The position numbers and the translations under genes were made by a program. A DNA stretch of 64,000 nt from Bacterioplanes sp965233665 (GTDB taxonomy: Bacteria; Pseudomonadota; Gammaproteobacteria; Pseudomonadales; Oceanobacteraceae), in contig CBDDTG010000069.1 in assembly GCA_965233665.1 (NCBI GenBank), positions 124,001 through 188,000 of the forward strand, written 5' to 3'. Shown piece by piece: positions 34,445 through 41,550 of this stretch; the first letter of the stretch is position 1, and each line of letters starts with the position of its first letter. Under the pieces are notes generated by a model. The model was not told the DNA's origin, ran no database searches, and saw only the letters and a list, made by a program, of their open reading frames with translations.

Positions 34445-34891
34445 GTGAAAAAAATGATCAAACTGACTCTAGTGGCGGCCCTGGCTGCCAGCAGTATGGC
34501 CGCCGTGGCCGACATCAAACCGTTTGAAGCGGTGGAATACCGCAAAGGCATTTTCAAAGCGGTAAAGTGGCAGTTTGGCCCCATGGGCGACATGGTTAAA
34601 GGCAAAGTCGACTATGACGCCGCAGAGTTCAGTCGCCGTGCAGCCAACCTGGCAGCGCTCAGCAAAATGCCATTGGAAGGCTTTCGTCCTGGCACTTATG
34701 CCAGTGCTACCTCTGCTTTGCCCAGCATCGAAGACGACTGGCAAACCTTTGCTGACACCATGAGCCAGTTTCAAGACAACACGGCTGCATTAGAGCAGGC
34801 TGCCGCCAGCGGCGACATGGGCGAGATTAAACCCGCCTTCATCAAAGTGGCGCGTACCTGCAAATCCTGCCACGACAAGTTCAAAGACTGA
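34445..34891 (+). CDS. Cytochrome c' / c556-type class II cytochrome c
   Basis: The 148-residue protein has a signal peptide (MKKMIKLTLVAALAASSMAAVA). Its single haem-binding motif is at the extreme C-terminus (RTCKSCHDKFKD, CxxCH), the mark of class II four-helix-bundle cytochromes c. AEFSRRAANLAALSKMPLEGFRPGT and a Met before the first helix core (GPMGDMVKG) are typical. It should be periplasmic. The convergent cytochrome b gene overlaps it by 11 bp, suggesting a functional pair, though they are on opposite strands. GAGAGGAAG precedes the GTG/ATG region at 34445. Confidence 0.9.
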   Translation: MKKMIKLTLVAALAASSMAAVADIKPFEAVEYRKGIFKAVKWQFGPMGDMVKGKVDYDAAEFSRRAANLAALSKMPLEGFRPGTYASATSALPSIEDDWQTFADTMSQFQDNTAALEQAAASGDMGEIKPAFIKVARTCKSCHDKFKD

Positions 34892-35576
34892 GCAAGGCCC
34901 AGACACTGAGCGCCGCCGCCGCTATCGCCACAACACCGCGCAGCCACACTCGTGACACAGTGCGGTCGGCTTTAGCGCCGGGCTTGCGGCCATGCAACAT
35001 GGCCTGCAGTAGCGGCTCACGCTTACCCAACTGATGTAACAATACGCCGGCCAAATGCAGAGCAATGGCCAGCAGCAGCAGATCAAACAGAGTTTCGTGC
35101 CAGCGGGTAATTTCGACACTCAGGTCATAGCTGATCAAATGCACCAGTGGCCCTTCGGTAAAAATCTCATCATTGGCAAATAAGCCTGTGCCTGCTTGAG
35201 CCGCGCACAGCAGCAACAAGGCCACCACCATCCAACCGCCCAGTGGGTTATGACCCTGATACACAGACGCTCGGTTTCGAACCAAGTCGTGGGCGTAGCG
35301 CCATACTGCCAGCGGGCTGCGCACAAACTGGCGAAAACGCGCGAACGGCGTGCCGGCAAAGCCCCACAATAAACGGAACAACACCAGCCCCAGCACGGTG
35401 TAACCACTGCGCATATGCCACTCCATCCATTCACCGCCTTGCTCGCCTGACCACCAGCCAAAGCCGATGCAGGCCACTAGTAGCCAGTGAAACAGCCGGA
35501 CAAACACATCCCATACCTGAGCTTGCTTCGCCGTTGCTGAGGTAGAAGGTACGGGGCTAGAAGTTGCTTGAGTCAT
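34881..35576 (-). CDS. Cytochrome b561-type membrane cytochrome b
   Basis: The 231-residue protein has four or five hydrophobic helices and the conserved histidines of the Ni/Fe-hydrogenase/cytochrome b561 group: VFVRLFHWLLVACIGFGWWSGE (first His), EWHMRSGYTVLGLVLFRLLWGFAG (second), and ITRWHETLFDLLLLAIALHLAGVLLHQL (third and fourth). A Pro-rich C-terminus carries an extra helix. It should pass electrons from quinol to a periplasmic cytochrome c, such as the facing gene product. The ATG at 35576 is preferred over a TTG at 35600. The 3' end overlaps the convergent cytochrome c gene by 11 bp. Confidence 0.88.
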   Translation of the reverse strand: MTQATSSPVPSTSATAKQAQVWDVFVRLFHWLLVACIGFGWWSGEQGGEWMEWHMRSGYTVLGLVLFRLLWGFAGTPFARFRQFVRSPLAVWRYAHDLVRNRASVYQGHNPLGGWMVVALLLLCAAQAGTGLFANDEIFTEGPLVHLISYDLSVEITRWHETLFDLLLLAIALHLAGVLLHQLGKREPLLQAMLHGRKPGAKADRTVSRVWLRGVVAIAAAALSVWALLSL

Positions 35577-35592
35577 TATTATGTCGTACCGC

Positions 35593-36468
35593 TTATTCAA
35601 TGTTTTGTACTTGCTCGCGCATTTGCTCGATCAATACTTTTAAGTCCACCGCGGCTTGGGTGATGGCGGCGGTAAGCGATTTGGAGGATAAGGTATTCGC
35701 CTCGCGATTCAGCTCCTGCATCATAAAGTCGAGACGGCGGCCAATGGGCTCATTGCTGGCAAGGATTCGGTGTACCTCGGCAATGTGCGTATCGAGGCGG
35801 TCGAGCTCTTCGGCAACGTCGGCTTTTTGTGCCAGCAACACCATTTCTTGCTCCAACCGCTCTGGCTGTAATTGATGTTGCAGCTCATCCAAACGTGTTT
35901 GTAGCTGTTGCTTTTGTGCTTGCAAAGCCTGTGGCATTTGCTCACGCACTTGCTCTACCAGAGGCTGCATTTTGCTTAGCCGTAGCTCGATCATCTGAGC
36001 TAAAGCTTCGCCTTCGCGTGCGCGGGTGGCCAGCAGCTGCTCCAACGCTTCATCAAAGGCGCTCAGGGCAGCGGCTTGCAGGGCTTTGCTGTCATGCTGT
36101 TGCTGATCGAGCACGCCTGGCCATTGCATTAACTCCAACACGTTCATGGCATTGCCTGGGCCTATGATGGCGTGGATTTGGTCAGCCGCCTGATTGAGCT
36201 GCTCCACTAAGGCGGTGTTAACGCTCAGGCCCGCTTCGCCAGCGAGGGGCTGGAAGCGCAATGCACATTCAATTTTGCCGCGATTCAGCCGTTGCTTCAG
36301 ACGCTCGCGCAATTTCGGTTCCAAGTCACGAAAGGCGTCCGGCAGGCGAAAGTGCGGCTCCAGGTAGCGGCTGTTGACGCTGCGAATTTCCCAGGTGAAG
36401 CGGCCACCTTGCTGCTCACTGCTGGCGCGGGCAAAGGCGGTCATGCTGAAAACGATGGGTTGGCTCAC
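35593..36468 (-). CDS. yicC: Endoribonuclease YicC family protein
   Basis: The 291-residue protein shows the YicC signature SMTAFARASSEQQGGRFTWEIRSVNSRYLEPHFRLPDAFRDLEPKLRERLKQRLNRGKIEC at the N-terminus. The DUF1732 end has DIAEELDRLDTHI-like VAEELDRLDTHIAEVH and GRRLDFMMQELNREANTLSSKS. E. coli YicC is an endoribonuclease acting on small RNA. I choose GTG at 36468, because GGAGG lies eight bases upstream; an ATG at 36483 would place that site inside the gene. It is divergent from rph and 17 bp upstream of the cytochrome b gene. Confidence 0.93.
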   Translation of the reverse strand: MSQPIVFSMTAFARASSEQQGGRFTWEIRSVNSRYLEPHFRLPDAFRDLEPKLRERLKQRLNRGKIECALRFQPLAGEAGLSVNTALVEQLNQAADQIHAIIGPGNAMNVLELMQWPGVLDQQQHDSKALQAAALSAFDEALEQLLATRAREGEALAQMIELRLSKMQPLVEQVREQMPQALQAQKQQLQTRLDELQHQLQPERLEQEMVLLAQKADVAEELDRLDTHIAEVHRILASNEPIGRRLDFMMQELNREANTLSSKSLTAAITQAAVDLKVLIEQMREQVQNIE

Positions 36469-36496
36469 CTGTGCGTCCTCCATTGATAAAAACGTT

Positions 36497-36548
36497 ATTG
36501 TACGAGCAAGCGATGGCGGTCGAAAGCGGCTAGGTCAGGCCCTATAAT
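36497..36548. promoter_or_regulatory. Divergent promoters of yicC and rph sharing one -35 region
   Basis: For rph (plus strand) the -10 is TATAAT at 36543-36548, with TCGAAA at 36520-36525 as a -35 and 17 bp between. For yicC (minus strand) the -10 is TACAAT at 36502-36497, and the same six positions 36525-36520 read TTTCGA with 17 bp between. The -10 boxes are good; the shared -35 is weak in both directions. Confidence 0.5.
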
Positions 36549-36579
36549 GGCGGCTTTCATTCAATCGAAGGAAGTTTTT

Positions 36580-37296
36580 ATGCGTCCCAGTGGCCGTCAG
36601 CCCGATCAACTGCGCGATGTGCGCATCACCCGCAACTTTACCAAGCACGCCGAAGGCTCGGTGTTGGTGGAGTTTGGTGATACCAAGGTGATATGTACCG
36701 CCAGCGTTGAAAATCGGGTGCCGCCTTTTATGCGCGGTGAAGGCCGAGGCTGGATAACGGCAGAATACGGCATGCTGCCACGCTCTACCGGCTCGCGCAT
36801 GATTCGCGAAGCGGCCAAAGGCAAGCAGCAAGGCCGCACGGTGGAAATTTCACGCTTGATTGGCCGCAGCCTGCGCGCCGCGGTGGACCTGGCCAAGCTG
36901 GGCGAAAACACCATTACCTTGGATTGCGACGTGATTCAGGCCGATGGCGGCACTCGCACCGCCGCCATTACCGGCGCTTACGTGGCGCTGGCCGATGCCA
37001 TTAACGGCTTGCTGGCTGCCGGCAGCATTAAAACCAACCCGATCAAAAGCCCGATTGCTGCCATTTCGGTGGGCATTTATCAGGGCGAGCCGGTGTTGGA
37101 TTTGGATTACGCCGAAGACTCTCAGGCCGATACCGATCTCAACGTCATCATGACTGCGGCCGGCGGCTTTGTAGAAATTCAAGGCACTGCTGAGCAAGAA
37201 GCCTTTAGCGCCGACGAGTTAAACGCCATGCTGGCACTGGCACAAAAGGCCATTGGCGAGCTGGCAGCAGCACAGCAGGCTGCGTTAGACAGCTAA
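36580..37296 (+). CDS. rph: Ribonuclease PH
   Basis: Rph is a phosphorolytic 3'-5' exoribonuclease that trims tRNA 3' ends. The 238-residue length is standard. Motifs: MRPSGRQPDQLRDVRITRNFTKHAEGSVLVEFGDTKVICTASVE at the start, GRGWITAEYGMLPRSTGSRM near residue 62, GRTVEISRLIGRSLRAAVDL near 87, and CDVIQADGGTRTAAITGAYVAL near 117. GAAGGAAG lies before the ATG at 36580. The last 168 bp and the terminator are repeated imperfectly at 46307-46503, on the far side of the restriction-modification island. This copy is complete and should be functional. Confidence 0.97.
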   Translation: MRPSGRQPDQLRDVRITRNFTKHAEGSVLVEFGDTKVICTASVENRVPPFMRGEGRGWITAEYGMLPRSTGSRMIREAAKGKQQGRTVEISRLIGRSLRAAVDLAKLGENTITLDCDVIQADGGTRTAAITGAYVALADAINGLLAAGSIKTNPIKSPIAAISVGIYQGEPVLDLDYAEDSQADTDLNVIMTAAGGFVEIQGTAEQEAFSADELNAMLALAQKAIGELAAAQQAALDS

Positions 37297-37325
37297 GAAT
37301 AAGCGCCCTGCGGGGCGCTTATTCG
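37129..37325 (+). repeat. Left copy of the 197-bp rph 3'-end direct repeat
   Basis: This segment holds the last 168 bp of rph and its terminator. It matches 46307-46503 at 179 of 197 positions by my reading. Most of the 18 differences lie in the 5' half and at third codon positions; the last 100 bp differ at only two sites. Confidence 0.9.
37298..37323. terminator. rph terminator hairpin (left copy)
   Basis: A perfect 11-bp stem (37298-37308 with 37313-37323) with loop TGCG directly follows the rph stop. The AATAA/TTATT ends give weak T tracts on both strands, so it can work bidirectionally. The same hairpin occurs at 46476-46501. Confidence 0.8.
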
Positions 37326-37488
37326 AAACGTGTAACCAAGTGCCATAGCCGTATGTTTTGCGAGCTGCAGATGGATATTGTTGTTGAGCATCAGCTCTAA
37401 ACATGGATCAATGCAGCACAGCTAGACCCATGCCAAGCCCTCAGCTGGTCTCTTGCCGAAGAAAAGCTAAGCCAAGCAAGTGAGGGTC

Positions 37489-37529
37489 TTGCTGGTAAAA
37501 AAACTAACCCTATGAGCCTAACCCGTTAG
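37489..37529 (+). promoter_or_regulatory. Candidate promoter and operator of the hsd operon
   Basis: TTGCTG (37489-37494) and TATGAG (37511-37516) are separated by 16 bp and lie 51 bp before the hsdM ATG. The heptamer CTAACCC occurs on both sides of the -10 (near 37504 and 37518), and the second copy extends into the palindrome CTAAC-CC-GTTAG. The repeats could bind a regulator, but no controller gene is seen. Confidence 0.4.
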
Positions 37530-37566
37530 CGTGTTATTCGCTGCTAGAGCCATCATTGAGAAACAG

Positions 37567-40236
37567 ATGCAAAAACTGACGCTTAACAAACTGTCCAGCA
37601 AGTTATTCAAAGCCTGCGACATACTTCGAGGCAAAATGGATGCCTCTGAGTACAAGGAATACATTTTCGGCATCCTGTTCCTTAAACGTATGTCAGACCA
37701 GTTCCATAAGGATTACCAAGCCAAAGTTAGTGGGCTAAAAGCAGAAGGACATGACGATGAAGAGATCGAACTTCTGCTAGAAGACGAAGAACAGTTTGAT
37801 TTCTTTGTGCCGGAAAAAGCGCGTTGGGAAAACCTCAAGCACTTGAAAACCAACGTCGGCTCTGGGCTTAACAAAGCGCTGGAAGCATTGGAAGAGAGCA
37901 ATACCAAGAAAGGCTTGGAAGGCGTGCTCAAGCACATTAACTTCAACCGTAAGGTGGGTAAAAAGCCTATCCCTGATGAGCGCCTGGTCGAGTTCATCCA
38001 GCACTTTGACAGCATCCCTCTCTCAAATGACGATTTTGAGTTCCCCGATCTTTTAGGCGCAGCCTACGAATACTTGATCAAATACTTCGCCGACAGCGCG
38101 GGCAAAAAAGGTGGTGAGTTTTATACCCCTGCTGAAGTAGTGCGCTTGCTGGTAGAAATTCTTGAGCCTGCTGAAGGCATGGAGATCTACGATCCGACCT
38201 GTGGCTCGGGCGGTATGCTGATCCAAAGCCGCAACTACGTGCAGGAAACGGGCGGCAACGTTAAGAAAATTCACCTGTTCGGCCAAGAAGACAATGGCGG
38301 CACCTGGTCTATCTGTAAGATGAACATGATCTTGCATGGAACAGGTGGCGCAGACATTGAAAATGGTGACACGCTAGCCACACCGCTGCACCGAACCAAA
38401 GATGGTGAACCTCGTCCTTTCGATCGCGTCATTGCTAACCCGCCGTTTTCACAAAACTATAAGAAAGTGGATGTGCAGCTTAAAGAACGCTTCAACACCT
38501 TTATGCCAGAGTCTGGTAAGAAAGCGGACTTGATGTTTGTGCAACACATGGTGGCCTCGCTCAAAGCGAATGGTAAAGCTGCCGTGGTCATGCCTCATGG
38601 CGTATTGTTCCGTGGCGCAGAAGAGCGTACTTGCCGGCAAGACTTCATTGAGCGCGGCATTCTTGAAGCCGTGATTGGTTTGCCACAAGGTTTGTTCTAC
38701 GGTACGGGCATTCCTGCCTGTGTGTTGGTGTTGAATAAAGCAGGGTGTAAAAACCGTGACTCAGTGCTGTTTATTAATGCCGACCGTGAATATCGTGAAG
38801 GCAAAAACCAAAACAGCCTACGGCCTGAAGATATTGAGAAAATCACCAGCGTCTATAAAGCCATGCTGGAAGATGAAGAGCACCCTGGCGTCGAAAAATA
38901 TGCGCGCTTGGTTCACAAAAACGAACTCAAGCGTGAAGATTACAACCTCAATATTCGCCGCTATGTCGACAACAGCCCAGCACCAGAGCCTCAAAACGTT
39001 AAAGCACACTTAAACGGCGGTATTCCAACCAAAGAAATTGATGCACTGCAAAGCACTTGGAGAGATTATCCAGGCTTGCAAGAAAGCCTGTTTGTTCCAC
39101 GTGCTAACAACGAGTTCCAAGACTTTGCCGACGAGTTTGAAGCGCTGTCATCGCTCAAACCGCATATTGAAAACTTCCCAGCTGTACTGAAAAAACATGC
39201 TGTTTTCCAAGCCGCGTTGGATGATTGGAAACAAGACTTTGCCGGCTTTGAAGCGTTGGGGGACAAAAAGCTCGGTGATGAAGGTGTATTTGCACTGCGC
39301 CGCGAATCTCTGAACACCATTGAAAAGCACCTAATGCCAATCAACCTACTGAACCAATACAAGGTGCGTGGTGCATTGGCGGATTGGTTTAAAACCCTGG
39401 AAGCAGATTTCAAATCTGTTGCTGCAAGCGGCTGGAATGCCGAGCTTATTCCTGACGAAGTGCTGTTCGCCAGCCAGTGCGCGGATGTGGTGGAAGAGCT
39501 GGAGAGCAAACAGGCGCGTATCAGCGAGCTGCAAGCCTTTGCCGATGCAGCCGATGAAGAAGACTACGAGCCGACCGATGAAAACCCTGCGCTGCCGTCT
39601 GAGTATGTTAAACAGCTTAAAGACGAGCTGAAAGAACACAAAGCAACGATCAAAACCAGCCTTGCAGTGCTGAAGGCTCAAATTAAAGATGCGTTTACCC
39701 AGCTGAAAAACAGTGCTGAGCTACCCAAAGGTACCAAGCAAGGTGACTTTACCAAGGGGTTAACGGGCAAAGAGCTGAACTTTGCTGTTCATAGCGAGAT
39801 CCTTGCGCTTGCGGATGAACTCGGCGTTCAGTTGGATAACCTTGAGCTGATCAAAGCGCACGCGCGAAAAGGTGCAGTGGCTGTGGCTGAAGCAACTGCG
39901 ATTGAAGCCAAGCTGGCAGCACACAAAGCGTTAGAAGATGAATTGAAACAGCTGAAAGCAGAAATCAAGGAAACCGAAAAACGCCGTGATGAACTGCTTG
40001 AGGCTGCCCGCGCGGCAATCACGCCAGAACAGGCGAAAGTGTTGATTCTGGACCGGTTCAAAACTGAGTTGGATCGCCAATACCAAAGTTATGTGCGTGC
40101 CTTGTTGCTTGACCGTATTGCTGCTATCGAGAACCTACACCGCAAATACCAAGTGACCGCCAAAAGCATTATTGCCAAGCGAGAGCAGGAAGCGAGCAAG
40201 TTAGCTGGCTTTATGAAGGAGCTGGGGTATGAGTGA
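37567..40236 (+). CDS. hsdM: Type I restriction-modification DNA methyltransferase subunit HsdM
   Basis: HsdM is the N6-adenine methylase of the type I complex. The 889-residue product is longer than classic HsdM (about 500). An N-terminal HsdM domain begins KLTLNKLSSKLFKACDILRGKMDASEYKEYIFGILFLKRMSD. The SAM motif is YDPTCGSGGMLIQS near residue 209 and the catalytic NPPF is in RVIANPPFSQNY near 291. After about residue 480 a 400-residue extension follows, mostly helical with coiled-coil parts (VVEELESKQARISELQ, LEDELKQLKAEIKETEKRRDELLEAAR). I choose the ATG at 37567; a GTG at 37531 is also open. The end overlaps hsdS by 8 nt. Confidence 0.94.
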   Translation: MQKLTLNKLSSKLFKACDILRGKMDASEYKEYIFGILFLKRMSDQFHKDYQAKVSGLKAEGHDDEEIELLLEDEEQFDFFVPEKARWENLKHLKTNVGSGLNKALEALEESNTKKGLEGVLKHINFNRKVGKKPIPDERLVEFIQHFDSIPLSNDDFEFPDLLGAAYEYLIKYFADSAGKKGGEFYTPAEVVRLLVEILEPAEGMEIYDPTCGSGGMLIQSRNYVQETGGNVKKIHLFGQEDNGGTWSICKMNMILHGTGGADIENGDTLATPLHRTKDGEPRPFDRVIANPPFSQNYKKVDVQLKERFNTFMPESGKKADLMFVQHMVASLKANGKAAVVMPHGVLFRGAEERTCRQDFIERGILEAVIGLPQGLFYGTGIPACVLVLNKAGCKNRDSVLFINADREYREGKNQNSLRPEDIEKITSVYKAMLEDEEHPGVEKYARLVHKNELKREDYNLNIRRYVDNSPAPEPQNVKAHLNGGIPTKEIDALQSTWRDYPGLQESLFVPRANNEFQDFADEFEALSSLKPHIENFPAVLKKHAVFQAALDDWKQDFAGFEALGDKKLGDEGVFALRRESLNTIEKHLMPINLLNQYKVRGALADWFKTLEADFKSVAASGWNAELIPDEVLFASQCADVVEELESKQARISELQAFADAADEEDYEPTDENPALPSEYVKQLKDELKEHKATIKTSLAVLKAQIKDAFTQLKNSAELPKGTKQGDFTKGLTGKELNFAVHSEILALADELGVQLDNLELIKAHARKGAVAVAEATAIEAKLAAHKALEDELKQLKAEIKETEKRRDELLEAARAAITPEQAKVLILDRFKTELDRQYQSYVRALLLDRIAAIENLHRKYQVTAKSIIAKREQEASKLAGFMKELGYE

Positions 40237-41491
40237 TTATCCATGGCTGCCCCTAAGTGATTTGCTAAGTTCAATTGTTGGAGGGGGAACTCCGCCAAGA
40301 GGAGAACCATCATTCTGGAGTGGTGACATTCCATGGGCCAGCGTCAAGGATTTTGAAGATGGTAGGTTATCTTTGTCAAACACGCAGGAAACTATCAGTG
40401 AAAAAGGTTTGTTGAATAGCACTGCAAAATTAATTCCTGCTGGCACTCCCATTATGTGTGCTCGTATGGCTGTTGGACGAGTAGCCCTTAATTCCCGACC
40501 TGTAGCAATTAACCAAGATTTGAAAGCATTGTTACTGAGAGAAGAAGTTAACTCTAAGTATCTTTGTTATTTGATCCAACATTTTCAAAGAGAGCTGGAT
40601 TCAAATGCAATTGGTTCGACTGTTAAAGGTATCTCAACGGATGCAATCAAACGTTTTAAAGTGCCATACGTTGAGAGTGAGAGAGTTCAGCAAACTATTG
40701 CTAGTATTCTGACTACCATCGACAACCAAATCGACGCCACTCAAGCCCTTATCGACAAATACACGGCTATCAAGCAAGGCATGATGGCGGACTTATTTAG
40801 CCGAGGTATCGACCCAGAAACCAAAGCCCTTCGGCCAAAGACTGAACAAGCGCCAGAGCGTTATAAAAAAACACCTTTGGGGATGTTGCCTAAGGAGTGG
40901 GATGTGGTTCCTGCAAGTACAATTTGTGAAAGGGTTATCGATTGTAAAAATAGGACTCCGCCAGAACGCAATGAAGGGTTTGCTGTGATAAAAACCTCAA
41001 ATATAAAAAATGGCGAGTTGATGGAAGATTCTCTGACATTTACAGATGGGCATTCGTATCATTTATGGACAGCTAGAGGCATACCTCAACCTGGCGATGT
41101 AGTCATAACTCGTGAAGCACCGGTTGGTGAATCATTTTTAATTACGGATGAAATGCCATCAATGTGCCTTGGCCAAAGAACTATGTTGTATCGTCCAGAC
41201 CCAGAAGCCATACAGCCAATGTTTATGTATTTTGCTACAAGGTCGCCTCGTTTTATGAAAAAGTTGATAGATATGGCCGGCGGTTCAACGGTAGGTCACG
41301 TGAGGGTTGGGGACATTAAAGATATGGTATTCCCTAAGCCCGAGTTGGTCGAGCAAGAGCTCATTTCACAAGTATGCCTGTCAATCAGTAACAAGTTGCG
41401 CTCTGAAAAAGAATTTTTGGAAAAGCTAATTTCTCAAAAAGCAGGCCTAATGCAAGACCTCTTAACAGGCAAAGTCCCCGTACCCGCATAA
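40229..41491 (+). CDS. hsdS: Type I restriction-modification specificity subunit HsdS
   Basis: HsdS sets the recognition sequence through two target-recognition domains. The 420-residue protein has TRD1 (about 1-150, LPLSDLLSSIVGGGTPPRGEPSFWSGDIPWASVKDFEDG). A conserved central helix region (about 155-215, QQTIASILTTIDNQIDATQALIDKYTAIKQGMMADLFSRG) follows, then TRD2 (about 225-385, LGMLPKEWDVVPASTICERVIDCKNRTPPE). A second helix comes last (LISQVCLSISNKLRSEKEFLEKLISQKAGLMQDLLTGKVPV). Both TRDs are notably A+T-rich compared with hsdM, as expected for swapped recognition domains. It overlaps hsdM by 8 nt. The DNA target cannot be predicted by eye. Confidence 0.95.
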   Translation: MSDYPWLPLSDLLSSIVGGGTPPRGEPSFWSGDIPWASVKDFEDGRLSLSNTQETISEKGLLNSTAKLIPAGTPIMCARMAVGRVALNSRPVAINQDLKALLLREEVNSKYLCYLIQHFQRELDSNAIGSTVKGISTDAIKRFKVPYVESERVQQTIASILTTIDNQIDATQALIDKYTAIKQGMMADLFSRGIDPETKALRPKTEQAPERYKKTPLGMLPKEWDVVPASTICERVIDCKNRTPPERNEGFAVIKTSNIKNGELMEDSLTFTDGHSYHLWTARGIPQPGDVVITREAPVGESFLITDEMPSMCLGQRTMLYRPDPEAIQPMFMYFATRSPRFMKKLIDMAGGSTVGHVRVGDIKDMVFPKPELVEQELISQVCLSISNKLRSEKEFLEKLISQKAGLMQDLLTGKVPVPA

Positions 41492-41504
41492 CAAAAAATA
41501 AAAA

Positions 41505-41531
41505 TGGCAGCAGGCCAACGCCTCGCTGCCA
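41505..41531 (+). repeat. Hairpin between hsdS and hsdR
   Basis: TGGCAGC-AGGC pairs with GCCT-C-GCTGCCA around loop CAAC, giving an 11-bp stem with one bulged base, 14 bp after the hsdS stop. No T tract follows. It may attenuate or stabilise the hsdR part of the message and so set the ratio of restriction to modification subunits. Confidence 0.5.
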
Positions 41532-41550
41532 GCAATAAGGATATCAAACA

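Noticed and set aside
37326..37488. Small open frames between rph and the hsd promoter, for example from an ATG near 37352
   Set aside because: The longest are about 15 codons with no convincing ribosome site; I see no transposase or integrase remnant in this stretch.
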